Positions 21,441 to 34,278 of a DNA stretch of 64,000 nt are shown here, one piece after another. Position 1 is the first letter of the stretch. The number at the start of each line of letters is the position of its first letter. The position numbers were made by a program, and so were the translations under genes. The DNA is from Rutidosis leptorrhynchoides. Taxonomy: Eukaryota; Streptophyta; Magnoliopsida; Asterales; Asteraceae. The notes beneath the pieces were generated by a model. The model was not told the origin of the DNA. It ran no database searches and saw nothing but the letters and a program-made list of their open reading frames with translations. The DNA lies in NCBI RefSeq assembly GCF_046630445.1, contig NC_092335.1, positions 370,001 through 434,000 on the forward strand, read 5' to 3'.

Positions 21441-21690
21441 ACTGACGGTTTCAGCAGGCACTGAATCATTTGGATTTTTTTTTTTTTTTTTTTTTTTTTT
21501 GAAAGCAGGTTCAGTTCTTGAGATCTATCTACAGCCTCTTTCATACTTTGCTCAATCCGTTTTCTAATTCCAACCCTTTATATTTTCTGAGCTTTTCCAA
21601 CATACTGGACTTTTTCGTCAAACTTTTGACTGTTTAAGGTCGTTTATAGTTTTTGCTGCTTCATCAGCATTTCAAGAACTACTTCATAGT
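21441..21690 (-). pseudogene. Captured PABP fragment in element B
   Basis: On the minus strand the translation shows ADEAAKT, KFDEKVQYVGKAQK, RIEQSMKEAVDRSQELNL, the RRM3-RRM4 linker of plant PABP. A long A/T run (21478-21500) and frameshifts disrupt it. The YVGKAQK block is clearer here than in A. Confidence 0.72.
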
Positions 21691-22980
21691 TCAGGGTGTT
21701 TTTCAGAAACTTCACATTCGAAGCATGAAATTCTTAGACGTTATATGTATGACGAGAGAAGTTCCGCGAGATTCTCAAAATACCGATCATTGATTTCGCT
21801 AAAGAGATGACGACGTACTGGTGCATCTGCTGATGATGTCGTAGAATATAAAAGGTTTTTCGGTAACGACGGCAAGAGGACAACGTATATATATCGAGGT
21901 TATAATAAAACTAGTTTTACTGAGGTGTCGAAGTGGAGCTGTGACAAAATTGGCTACTTGAATAGGAGTCATAAGGTTGTTTTTGCTAATTAATGCCAGA
22001 GGATCTGACACGAATACGTGTTAGACTATAACTTTGGGTTCGAGAGATTTACAGTTGCATAAATATTTTCTTCCATAGATGAAGTGCGGTTGGTTCAACT
22101 TCTCGGTTGAGGTGTTTTCAAGAATCATGAAAAGATTTGAACGCGAATTGTAATTGTCGAGGTACAAATGAGGTTTAGAATGAAATCAAGTGGCAAACTT
22201 GAAGAATTGTTTAGTTTCATATGTTATAATCAATATTTTAATTCATTTCAATTGTCCAAAATTAGCAGTTCAATAGTCCGATAGTCCAATAGTTCAATAG
22301 TTCAATGATTCATATATAATTTAATATATAATATTCGAATTAAATAATACGTATCGTGACCCGTGCACCGGTCTCAGTATTGATCACAACTCAAAGTATA
22401 TATATATTTTGGAATCAACTCCGACCCTGTATAGCCAACTCCCACCTTCACATATAGAGTGTCTATAGTTGTTCCAAAATATATATATAGATGGGTCAAT
22501 ATGATAAGTCGAAACCTTGTATACGTGTCCCGTTATTTATAGTGCGTAAAATAAATAAATATATATCATGACCCATTATACAACGTGTTGTCTCAGAATT
22601 AATCCGACGTATTGCTGTACATGTGTCCCGACAGTATGTAAAGTGCGGAAATTAAATGACGATAAATAAAATTGCGAGAATGTAAATTGCGATAAATTAA
22701 ATGTTAATCAGTTAGCTGAGAACAGTTAGCCGGAACAGTTAGCGTGGAATCCCTAACAGATTTTTAATTAATTAATTCGTGTGTTTCTAACAATTTTTAA
22801 TTTGTCCAATGTTTCTTCTTTATGCCACTTGTTGGATTTGAATAGGTAAAAATCCAAATATGAAATTTGAATGAAAATGGTTATTCTGTGGTGAACGGAT
22901 ACGTATATCGATAGTTGATCGTTGAATCAGATTCGAAGAATGTACAGTGTAACTTATTAATGTGAATTCTAAATATTCCT
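21691..22980 (-). other. Middle of the B interior, no gene seen
   Basis: AT-rich with short repeats such as CAATAGTTCAATAG (about 22269-22305). A block at 22355-22550 (GTCTCAGTATTGATCACAAC, ATATAGAGTGTCTATAGTTG) also occurs in the D and H LTRs, so segments have been exchanged between families. No coding region recognised. Confidence 0.5.
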
Positions 22981-23002
22981 CGGGTACTACCCACCCGTTA
23001 AA
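22981..23002 (-). other. Internal PPT-like hairpin of B
   Basis: CGGGTACTACCCACCCGTTA on the plus strand; its complement repeats the TTAACGGGTGGGTA of the 3' PPT and can pair CGGGT with ACCCG. Confidence 0.5.
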
Positions 23003-23439
23003 ATATTTTCATCATTAACAGTTTGTACGAGAGAATTTTTAATTACAATCTTTATGAAAATATACTTGCATATATATTTTCTTCAGATGTAATCATAGAT
23101 TTAATGAGTCAATAAGATATTAAGCTCATTTGATTTATCATTAGCACTTGATTACATGATCTCTAAATCATTAGAGATTAGATAATTGCCATGTTGAACG
23201 AAAGTAAATGTAGTAGAGTTAATCGATGTAGAACGATATGTAAAATGAAGATCCTACTCGAAGTACAGATGGATAGATTGAGGCGTGTGATGTTGATATC
23301 CAAGGTACAGATTGTGATGAAATCTACGACACGGTTGTGGTTTAGGGGTGATAAGGATATTGTTGACGTTGATGACGGTGATGCTGATGATGATGCTGGT
23401 ACCGAAGTTTGCGATGTTAATGTTTCTGGCGATACTGGT

Positions 23440-23715
23440 TATGCTGCCGGTGCTGCCGTTGGTGTTTGTAACCTTCGCACCGTGTTCTCCAAAGCCGTCA
23501 CACGAGCGCGAAGTTCGTTGATTTCTGCTAGTACACCAGGATGACTGGCGGTTGGAGCGAGCGGATGAACGAGATTCGAAATATGAGATAATATATAATT
23601 GTGACAAGATAATCTAGAAATGAGAGGGAAAATAATTTCTCGAACAGGTTTGCCGGCAAGTGCTTCAGGTTCGTCGATAAGAGAACAATTTGGCGGATGA
23701 AAGAGATCTTCGCTG
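23440..23715 (-). pseudogene. Decayed MDPVSSSN-family ORF in element B
   Basis: Frame open from FHPPNCSLIDEPEALAGKP through SLISR-like and HPLAPTASHPG to the coiled coil INELRARVTALENTVRRLQ, then TAA. It keeps the coiled coil in frame with the upstream block: at the codon where A has TGA and E has TAA, B has CCA. The N-terminal part is degraded. Confidence 0.6.
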
Positions 23716-24082
23716 TGAAACGATTTTCGAATATCGGATGATATTCTATCTATATAAAATATATAATACTAATGATTTCGTAGACTACAGAGGAATCTAC
23801 GGCATATGTCAGGCAAGGCTATGGATGCGCTAGGATATGAGTTATCAGATACGCTAAGATATGAATTTTGTCTATACACTATCGATGCAGTAAATGCAGT
23901 AAGACATGTCTAGACTTATGAATGATGAGCAGGCAATTCCCTAAGGATGATAAGCAGATGGTTTCCGACTAGAAAGGATAAGCAAAACTTTTGACATGTA
24001 GACACGGTCAAAGTCCAGACTCACTAATTTATCCTAACAACTACAAGTCAGACACACTAATGCAATGCCTGGTTCGCTAAGA

Positions 24083-24099
24083 CCACCGCTCTGATACCA
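24083..24099 (-). other. Primer-binding site of element B (tRNA-iMet)
   Basis: TGGTATCAGAGCGGTGG on the minus strand, 3 nt inside the 5' LTR border. Confidence 0.9.
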
Positions 24100-24102
24100 T
24101 TC

Positions 24103-25154
24103 TGTCAAACCCCGTCCAAGTCCCCCTGGACGAAATCATCAATATCTGGTTCCATTGCGATGATCGACTCCAAGTAATGTCTTTAGTATGAGCAAATGCA
24201 CAGCGGAAGACTTAATTCGTACCTGAGAATAACATGCTTAAAAAAAGTCAACATAAAGTTGGTGAGATATATAGGTTTGATGCTAGCAGCGTTATAACTA
24301 TGGACCACAAGATTTCATGTTTATACATAATACACTCCTCGTGTATGAAAAGTCGTTGAGCACTTGGTAACCATACTTAACATTTAAATCACAGCAGCAT
24401 ATTCTTAAATAAACCCTACACCGTACCAAGTGTAGTAACGAAACGAAGTACTGTGCAACCGTTTAAAACTGGTCATCCAGCCCGGTTGGGGTTGTCAGGC
24501 CCGATAGATCTATCAACAGGATTCGCGTTTACGCTCCTCACGTAAATATTAGCTACCAAGTATAAAGAAATATGCCATGGTACAACTCAACGTAGATTTT
24601 ATTTTTGATCACTTGTGTCCATAACGTAAATCATTTATAAAAACAGTGCATGTATTCTCAGCCCAAAAATATTTAGAGTTTAAAAGGGAACTATATACTC
24701 ACCTAATGTATTTTGTAGCAAAAATACATATAACACCATTAATCACGTATAAGGTTGGCCTCGGATTCACGAACCTATATCAATTATATATATATTAACA
24801 CATATAATTATAATCGAACGAATTTACGTATTATTAGTTACATGATTGTTATTTTAATAAATTATATACTTCATTAATAACTAAAGTAGGTATATTCATT
24901 TTTATATACTATAATAGATAATTAATTTTTATTATAAAAAAAATATAGTTATGTTTTATATCATAAGTATATCTTTATATAGAAATTCTTTTAAAAATAA
25001 TAATAATAATAATAGTAATAAAAATGGTAAATTTAAAAATAAGATACTTTTGATAATAAAAATGATAACTTTAATAAAATGGATACTTTTAAATAAAAAT
25101 GTAAATCTTTAACATTAATGAATATTAATACTAATATTTATATGAATAATGATG

Positions 25155-25203
<49 letters not shown>

Positions 25204-27321
25204 GTAACTACCTCAAATTAGGCTTATAAAAATAAATTGTCCCAAGCGAGAATTGAACCCGCAACCACTCATAAACCCAAATCAACACTTAGCCACTACG
25301 CTGCTGCTTACACTTCTGATTAAACTACTGATCTAATATGTTTTAACCCGTCATAATTATCAATAATCTGGCCCAATCATTAGTTTCGACCCAATAATCA
25401 TTTCGGCCCAAGTTGTGTCAAATAGCAAAAATATTTACGGTTTCTTTTCTTTTTCTAATCTAGTCTCGATCCATATGGTATTTAAATAAAACTCACGGCC
25501 CAAGTTTACTAGGTTTGGAACTTTATAACCGGGATTTAGAACTAAACACTATCAATCCCCTTTACAGCTGCTTATCAACGTGTCATCATCCTTTATTTTA
25601 AATCACAAGTGGAGTGGTAGGGTTTGTGAATGTCGGCCATAAAAGAAAAGTAGATAGTTCAGTTAAATTATAAACCGAATCCAAGGCTATTGTAGTATAA
25701 TATCATCGTGGATTGACAAGACACAAGAAAGAAAGAAGAAATAATTGTGCAGTAGTTTACTCGTATTAAAACGAGACATAGCAGCAGAAGTGAATTGCAG
25801 TAGTTTATAAAGGTTTGTGTGATGGTTTCGGTGGCCAGGCAGAAGCATGTGCAGGAGCAGGAACAGCAATATGGTAGGTTTGTTGATGATGAATAATTAA
25901 TAAATGGGTTTCTTGTTTGGGTTTGATTGTTTGCAGCGGTTTTGATTACTCATAAAAATAGTAGTAGGAAAATGGGTTGTTTGTTCTTAGGCTATAAACA
26001 GAAGCGATAGGTAGCAACAATAATAATTAGCGAAAGGTTTTGTGATTTCTGATGAAAATAGGAGCGAAGATATAACAGGTTAGATGGGTTTGGTTGGGTT
26101 TATACCGAAGTGAAAATAGAAAGAGTTGAGCTGAGTATCGAACAAGTTTGAAGGAAGGAAACGATTCCTGGATTCATTGGGTTTACAGTTTAAGAAGGTG
26201 GTGTGTCATGGTGATATTCGTACAGAAGAACAGAAGTGGGAAATAGCGAGTAAAGAAACAATAGTAACATGAAACTTCAAGCAGCATAGAAAATACGAGA
26301 GTTGTGATCGGTGTAGCAGCGGTTTAGAGATGATGGTAGTTTGTAGTGGTCATTGTGGGTCTTTGACATTAATAGAATATATAGAAGAAGAAGAAGTGGG
26401 TTCGTGTTTCGGTTAAAGGAAGAAGCAGAGAGTGATCAATAGGGGTGGTTATCCGGTGGTCATGGGCTTCGATTATGGTGTAAAGTGGTTAATTGATTCA
26501 GTTATCTGATCTAAATGATCGTGTTTTGTAGTGATAAAGAAAACAATTTGCAATCACGGATTAAATAGAGGAAAAAGGAAAAGTATCAGATAGTGATAGA
26601 AATACTGTTTTTGTGTTTATCTGTTTATCCCTTCTCAAATCGCATAATCTTGTACGTTCTTGAGTTGGAATTGTGATAGACAGATAACAATTTAAAAGAT
26701 CTAGTTAAAATTATATAAAGGTTTAAAGTGACACAATTATAATTGCATAATTATTAATAGAGTATATTTGATTCTTTTAAAAAATATATATATATATACA
26801 TACTTTCCTATATCTAAATATATATACACTGTATTTTGTACACGTATAAGTATATGTATCTAATAATAATCTGTATTAATAATTATATACTTGTATCAAT
26901 AATAATATTATTACTAATAATAAATTTATAAATTATAATATTAATACAATTTATAATAATGATAATAATATCAATAATTCTCATAATTAATAATTAATAA
27001 TTAATAATTAAATTATTTATTATTAATAACTATAAGAATAACAAATAAATAATAATAATACATATAATAATAATTATTAATGATAATGTTCATAGTAATG
27101 TTAATAATAATACTTTTAATAATAATAACAATTAAATTTATAATTTTACAAATAACAATGATGCATAATAATGATAGCAATAATATTAATATTAATATTA
27201 TTATTTTTTTTAACATAATGAAAATAATGATAATATTAATAACTATAGTTTAATTTATATTACAATTTATTACGTGCAACGTATTTATCTATTACATAAT
27301 ATATGGAACCTTTAATATTCT

Positions 27322-27396
<75 letters not shown>

Positions 27397-27569
27397 ACAT
27401 TTATTTACAAACATCTGTTCGTGAATCGTCAGGTTTGATCAGAGGGTAACTAATTATCCGAATATAGATTTCAAACTTTCTAGACTCAAATTTACAGATT
27501 TTGCTTATCGTGTCGGAACCATATAAAGATTAAGGTTTAAATTTGGTCGGAAATTTTTGGGTCGTTACA
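24103..27569 (-). repeat. 5' LTR of element B
   Basis: 3467 bp and nearly identical to 17185-20694. Differences are mainly (TAA)n and (TA)n length plus isolated substitutions. The 3' edge borders CCATG and resumes the A 3' LTR. Confidence 0.9.
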
Positions 27570-27574
27570 CCATG

Positions 27575-27709
27575 CGATCGCATGGCCTTGAAGCACAAAT
27601 CCCATGCGATCGCATGGGGTGCTTTTTCAGAAAAGGTTCTATAAATTGCACGATTTCAGTTCAATTACACATATATATTTATCTATACTTCGTTTATAAT
27701 TATTATTTA

Positions 27710-27782
<73 letters not shown>

Positions 27783-29482
27783 ATTATTAAGATTAATATT
27801 ATTATTATTAATCTTATTATTTTTATTAGTAGTATTATACATAAAATACTACGATGAGGTTATGAGTGTGTCACTTTCAAAATGGTTTTCAAGCGGGATA
27901 GAGCTAAGGAAATTATGGGTTATTGCCAAGGAGATTATGGGTAATGTTCGGGGGTATATTTGTAAATCAAACCTAGTGTTTATCATCTCCGTTGCGTCTA
28001 CGTACTTTTCTACCATATTGAATCTCAATATTGATACGTAAGCACTCATATTTTATCTTTTATATATTAATTGTGTATCCATGTCTAGTGATCGAGTATA
28101 TATATTTATACATGCTTGTATGCTAAATTTCGTCGTTAAACAGTTTATGATGAATCACGAATTAAATACATATATTACTGGTAAAAGGTATATGATATGC
28201 ATGTTTTTGGAAAGCTGGCGAAAAATCAATGACTTTTCATTTAGATATCGAATAGTTTCGATGAACGGATTAAAAGATATGATCAACTGAATTATGATTA
28301 ACGTTGATTGAAATTGCTTTTGAATCTACAATTAACATTTAAAAAACTTATTTACGAGATTGATAGAATGGATTTTTGAATATTACCAACCGAGTAAACA
28401 ACTCCTTATATAAGGTATGTCTCGTTTTGTTGAACTATTGTCAAAATTGACTTTTTGAAACGACTTTGGATAACTTTTGTATGTCAATCTCGAGCATTAG
28501 GATTGTGATACACTATGACCTGACCTAGCTTGATAGACATTTATTGACCAACATATGTTCTCTAGGTTGAGATCTACGGTTATTTGGTAATCCGAGTTTC
28601 AGTCACATTTTGGTGAACGACTTTATAAGCTGCTATGGTGAGTTTTATTTGCTCCATTTTTAATTGCTTTTGCAATCTATATTTTTGGGCTGAGAATACA
28701 TACACTTTATTTTAAACGCAATGGATACAAGTACATACTAAATTCTACACCGAGTTTGAACCAAAAATCCCTTAGCTTTGGTAACTAGTAACTGCCGGTT
28801 ATAAGAACTGGTGGGCGCGAGTAGTAGTATATGGATCCATAGGGCTTGATATCCCAGTCCGAGCTAGAGCACTAGCCTTTTAACGGACGTATGCTATTTG
28901 AGAAGCGTATACGTTGGTTTGCGTATATTATTAAGATGATTATACAAAGGGTATAAATTATATATTCGTTAAGTTTAGTTACCAGGGTGCTCAATCTTGT
29001 AGAATATTTTGATAAACGTTTCTGGATGAAACAACTGAAATCTTGTGATCCACCTTTACGTACAGATTATGCAAAACATAAAAACTATGAACTCACCAAC
29101 CTTTGTGTTGACACTTGTTAGCATGTTTATTCTCAGGTTCCCTAGAAGTCTTCCGCTATTTGCTTATATGTTAGACAAACTATGTGCATGGAGTCTTACA
29201 TGGCATATTTTTTCAAGGAAACGTTGCATTCACCAAATCATCACCATGTATCTTATTTTGACTGCATTGTCAACGGAAGTACTATTGTAAACTATTATTT
29301 ACGGTGATTGTATATATGTAGAAATCATCAGATGTCGAAAACCTTTGATTTAAAATTCATTTATGGTGTGCCTTTTCAAAAGAATGCAATGTTTACAAAA
29401 CGTATCATATAGAGGTCAAATACCACGCAATGAAATCGATGAATGACGTGTTCGTCCTTATGGATTTGGAGCGATCGTCACA
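27575..29482 (+). repeat. 3' LTR of element A, second part
   Basis: Resumes at CGATCGCATGG of the first palindrome and ends GCGATCGTCACA, followed by the TSD CATAT. Includes the second palindrome (27601-27618), TATA box, (ATT)n and both conserved splice-like sites. Confidence 0.88.
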
Positions 29483-29487
29483 CATAT

Positions 29488-29922
29488 AATCTGTTTGTGC
29501 GTCTGCTCCGTGACTAAGCGTATGTTCCGGGCTCAAATGTATGTTCCGGGACCAAGTGTATGTTCCGGGACCAAGTGTATGTTTCGACTATGATGTGACA
29601 GATGAATGTTTTCACTCTTAGTTAGGTAAAAGGGTTTTACTTGATGTTTATTTCAAGTGCTTCTTCACGGTCTTCTCCTGACCGGGTGTGGCTGCAATCG
29701 GTTCATATATTTATCCGTAGTATTTTTGTGGGTATTTGTCATATGATTGGTGTGCTTAGCCGGGTAGACCTTTTCGTGACGACATAGTTTGTAAACTCTC
29801 CTTTTCGTATGTATCCGTTTGAGTGGTTCTAATGTCCGACTCACTTGTTGGGGTAGGATAGGCTTATGTGAGGTCACAGCCAGCTCCAACCCAGGACGTT
29901 CCATCTCGGATGCATGCTTGGA
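29488..29922. other. Host DNA between elements A and C, no gene seen
   Basis: Continues the host sequence interrupted at 9147. Three tandem copies of about 21 bp (GTATGTTCCGGGACCAAGT) lie at 29520-29585. The 94-codon minus-strand ORF here starts inside element C and is not conserved with anything I recognise. Confidence 0.5.
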
Positions 29923-30672
29923 TGTGACAATCCGGAAATTTTTGACCAAATTTAAACTTTATCTTTATATTATTCTGACACGATAAGCAAAGTTTGTTAA
30001 GTTAAATCTCAAGAATTTTAAACTGTGTTCATACATTCATTTAACCTCGACCAAATTCCGCCGGTTCACGAACCATCATATAAATAGATATGATTATATA
30101 TATATGTACATATTATGACTTGAGAATGTCAACAAAGTATTTAAACGTATAATGCTTTACACGAACGTATTTGTTTCAATATGTTATCGATGGAATTAGA
30201 TGATAATATCAAAGGATTGATGTATCAGTTACATTGTATAATTACGAGTCTCTGTTGAGAGGTCCACTTTGATTTAAGAAACATTTTTCTTTTTAACGGT
30301 ATTCGAAATAAATGATAAAGTCATTTACAAGTAAGAACAAATGTGTCAATTGATGTGGGTTAGACAAAAGTTAGTGGAGAACTGGATTTCATAATATTTG
30401 ACTGATCTATTTTCAAACGTATGAAAACCATTTCAAAAACTGAGTTATTGTAATCTGTTATTTGTAAAGAATTATATAGAATTAGAAGAATTTAATTAAA
30501 GCTTTATATTATAAATTTATATATATAGTGTTTCAAAAACATAAACGTGATACGACATAGTAAATTCTATTATATAGACGATTATATATAATAATCCTTG
30601 AAATATAATTAAGTTTTGAAAAAATATATATATTACATTGTTAAATAAATATTTCAAAATTATATTTCGAAA

Positions 30673-30717
<45 letters not shown>

Positions 30718-30778
30718 ATGTAATAAAAATTAATATTAAGCTAGTTATAAAACGTTTTATATATATATATATATTACG

Positions 30779-30854
<76 letters not shown>

Positions 30855-30863
30855 GTGTATATA

Positions 30864-30923
<60 letters not shown>

Positions 30924-30990
30924 GTAATATATATATATATATAACGTTTTATAACTAACTTAATATTAATTTTTATTACATTGAAATATA
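29923..30990 (+). repeat. Element C LTR, piece 1
   Basis: LTR start through U3, becoming (TA)n-rich from 30672. A ~46-bp block (TCAATGTAATAAAAATTAAT...) occurs forward at 30715-30760 and inverted at 30943-30985. The last five bases ATATA form the TSD of D. Confidence 0.75.
30674..30942. repeat. (TA)n microsatellite complex
   Basis: Long TA tracts with TG interruptions around 30844-30870. ORFs of Ile-Tyr repeats here are artefacts. Confidence 0.9.
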
Positions 30991-33900
30991 TGAAATGTCC
31001 CGTTCTTATTGATTAAAAACGTTCCATATTAATTGATTTCGTTGCGAGGTTTTGACCTCTATATGAGACGTTTTTCAAAGACTGCATTCATTTTAAAACA
31101 AACCATAACCTTTATTTCATCAATAAAGGTTTAAAAAGCTTTACGTAGATTATCAAATAATGATAATCTAAAATATCCTGTTTACACACGACCATTACAT
31201 AATGGTTTACAATACAAATATGTTACAACAAAATAAGTTTCTTGAATGCAGTTTTTACACAATATCATACAAGCATGGACTCCAAATCTAGTCCTTATTT
31301 AAGTATGCGACAGCGGAAGCTCTTAATAATCACCTGAGAATAAACATGCTTAAAACGTCAACAAAAAATGTTGGTGAGTTATAGGTTTAACCTATATATA
31401 TCAAATCGTAACAATAGACCACAAGATTTCATATTTCAATACACATCCCATACATAGAGATAAAAATCATTCATATGGTGAACACCTGGTAACCGACATT
31501 AACAAGATGCATATATAAGAATATCCCCATCATTCCGGGACACCCTTCGGATATGATATAAATTTCGAAGTACTAAAGCATCCGGTACTTTGGATGGGGT
31601 TTGTTAGGCCCAATAGATCTATCTTTAGGATTCGTGTCAATTAGGGTGTCTGTTCCCAAATTCTTAGATTACCAGACTTAATAAAAAGGGGCATATTCGA
31701 TTTCGATAATTCAACCATAGAATGTAGTTTCACGTACTTGTGTCTATTTTGTAAATCATTTATAAAACCTGCATGTATTCTCATCCCAAAAATATTAGAT
31801 TTTAAAAGTGGGACTATAACTCACTTTCACAGATTTTTACTTCGTCGGGAAGTAAGACTTGGCCACTGGTTAATTCACGAACCTATAACAATATATACAT
31901 ATATATCAAAGTATGTTCAAAATATATTTACAACACTTTTAATATATTTTGATGTTTTAAGTTTATTAAGTCAGCTGTCCTCGTTAGTAACCTACAACTA
32001 GTTGTCCACAGTTAGATGTACAGAAATAAATCGATAAATATTATCTTGAATCAATCCACGACCCAGTGTATACGTATCTCAGTATTGATCACAACTCAAA
32101 CTATATATATTTTGGAATCAACCTCAACCCTGTATAGCTAACTCCAACATTCACATATAGAGTGTCTATGGTTGTTCCGAAATATATATAGATGTGTCGA
32201 CATGATAGGTCGAAACATTGTATACGTGTCTATGGTATCTCAAGATTACATAATATATAATACAAGTTGATTAAGTTATGGTTGGAATAGATTTGTTACC
32301 AATTTTCACGTAGCTAAAATGAGAAAAATTATCCAATCTTGTTTTACACATAACTTCTTCATTTTAAATCCGTTTTGAGTGAATCAAATTGCTACGGTTT
32401 CATATTGAACTCTATTTTATGAATCTAAACAGAAAAAGTATAGGTTTATAGTCGGAAAAATAAGTTACAAGTCGTTTTTGTAAAGGTAGTCATTTCAGTC
32501 GAAAGAACGACGTCTAGATGACCATTTTAGAAAACATACTTCCACTTTGAGTTTAATCATAATTTTTGGATATAGTTTCATGTTCATAATAAAAATAATT
32601 TTCTCATAATAACAACTTTTAAATCAAAGTTTATCATAGTTTTTAATTAACTAACCCAAAACAGCCCGCGGTGTTACTGCGACGGCGTAAATCCGGTTTT
32701 ACGGTGTTTTTCGTGTTTCCAGGTTTTAAATCATTAAGTTAGCATATCATATAGATATATAACATGTGTTTAGTTGATTTTAAAAGTCAAGTTAGAAGGA
32801 TTAACTTTTGTTTGCGAACAAGTTTAGAATTAACTAAACTATGTTCTAGTGATTACAAGTTTAAACCTTCGAATAAGATAGCTTTATATATATATGAATC
32901 GAATGATGTTATGAACATCATTACTACCTTAAGTTCCTTGGATAAACCTACTAGAAAATAGAAAAATGGATCTAGCTTCAACGGATCCTTGGATGGCTCG
33001 AAGTTCTTGAAGCAGAATCATGACACGAAAACAAGTTCAAGTAAGATCATCACTTGAAATAAGATTATTATAGTTATAGAAATTGAACCAAAGTTTGAAT
33101 ATGATTATTACCTTGTATTAGAATGATAACCTACTGTAAGAAACAAAGATTTCTTGAGGTTGGATGATCACCTTACAAGATTGGAAGTGAGCTAGCAAAC
33201 TTGAAAGTATTCTTGATTTTATGTAACTAGAACTTGTAGAATATATGAAGAACACTTAGAACTTGAAGATAGAACTTGAGAGAGATCAATTAGATGAAGA
33301 AAACTGAAGAATGAAAGTATTTTTAGGTGTTTTTGGTCGTTGGTGTATGGATTAGATATAAAGGATATGTAATTTTGTTTTCATGTAAATAAGTCATGAA
33401 TGATTACTCATATTTTTGTAATCTTATGAGATATTTCATGCTAGTTGCCAAATGATGGTTCCCACATGTGTTAGGTGACTCACATAGGCTGCTAAGAGCT
33501 GATCATTGGAGTGTATATACTAATAGTACATACATCTAAAAGCTGTGTATTGTATGAGTACGAATACGGGTGCATACGAGTAGAATTGTTGATGAAACTG
33601 AACGAGGATGTAATTGTAAGCATTTTTGTTAAGTAGAAGTATTTTGATAAGTGTATTGAAGTCTTTCAAAAGTGTATAAATACATATTAAAACACTACAT
33701 GTATATACATTTTAACTGAGTCGTTAAGTCATCGTTAGTCGTTAAATGTAAGTGTTGTTTTGAAACCTTTAGGTTAACGATCTTGTTAAATGTTGTTAAC
33801 CCAATGTTTATAATATCAAATGAAATTTTAAATTATTATATTATCATGATATTATCATGTATGAATATCTCTTAATATGATATATATACATTAAATGTCT

Positions 33901-34243
33901 TTACAACGATAATCGTTACATATATGTCTCGTTTAAAAATCATTAAGTTAGTAGTCTTGTTTTTACATATGTAGTTCATTGTTAATATACTAAATGATAT
34001 GTTTACTTATCATAGTATCATGTTAACTATATATATATCCATATATATGTCATCATATAGTTTTTACAAGTTTTAACGTTCGTGAATCACCGGTCAACTT
34101 GGGTGGTCAATTGTCTATATGAAACATATTTCAATTAATCAAGTCTTAATAAGTTTGATTGCTTAACATGTTGGAAACATTTAATCATTTAAATATCAAT
34201 CTCAATTAATATATATAAACATGGAAAAGTTCGGGTCACTACA
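30991..34243 (-). repeat. 3' LTR of element D
   Basis: On the minus strand starts TGTAGTGACCCGAACTTTTC and ends GGGACATTTCA. Splice-like donor AAAG/TGAGTT region at 31824 and acceptor TTTATTCTCAG ending at 31334. Hairpin GAGGTTTTGACCTC at 31046-31059. ORF 31738-32001 is repeated in the other LTR and looks non-coding. Confidence 0.92.
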
Positions 34244-34275
34244 GTACCTACCCGTTAAATAAATTTCGTCCCGAA
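34244..34275 (-). other. Polypurine-tract region of D
   Basis: On the minus strand GGGACGAAATTTATTTAACG then GGTAGGTAC directly precedes the 3' LTR; it matches A, B and E. Confidence 0.75.
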
Positions 34276-34278
34276 TTT

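Larger units (their letters stand above)
17185..27569 (-). mobile_element. LTR retrotransposon B, non-autonomous, youngest insertion in A
   Basis: Inserted in the 3' LTR of A with TSD CCATG (17180-17184, 27570-27574). On the minus strand the 5' LTR is 27569-24103 and the 3' LTR 20694-17185, about 3.5 kb each and nearly identical by eye apart from microsatellite length and scattered substitutions. PBS at 24099-24083. The interior is only 3.4 kb without gag-pol, with decayed copies of the MDPVSSSN ORF and the PABP fragment, as in A and E. Confidence 0.9.
9148..29482 (+). mobile_element. LTR retrotransposon A, non-autonomous, host of element B
   Basis: Complete element with 5-bp TSD CATAT (9143-9147 and 29483-29487). 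The 5' LTR is 9148-11867 and the interior 11868-16423. The 3' LTR is split into 16424-17184 and 27575-29482 by element B. PBS for initiator tRNA-Met at 11870. The PPT-type run GACGAAATTTCTTTAATGGG lies just before the 3' LTR. There is no gag, protease, RT or integrase; the interior holds a short conserved ORF, a hAT-like MITE and a poly(A)-binding-protein gene fragment. The LTR and PBS architecture matches Tekay-like Ty3/gypsy elements such as D in this window. Confidence 0.88.

Noticed and set aside
29665..29949. 94-codon minus-strand ORF between A and C
   Set aside because: Starts inside the C LTR, so it is a chimera of two unrelated sequences; no recognisable domain.
30672..30944. 90-codon ORF of Ile-Tyr repeats
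   Set aside because: Translation of a (TA)n microsatellite. The same holds for ORFs at 2949-3354, 43902-44138 and 59144-59476.
31738..32001. 87-codon ORF repeated at 41438-41701
   Set aside because: Lies in both D LTRs on the antisense strand and overlaps the predicted leader intron donor. Chance ORF.
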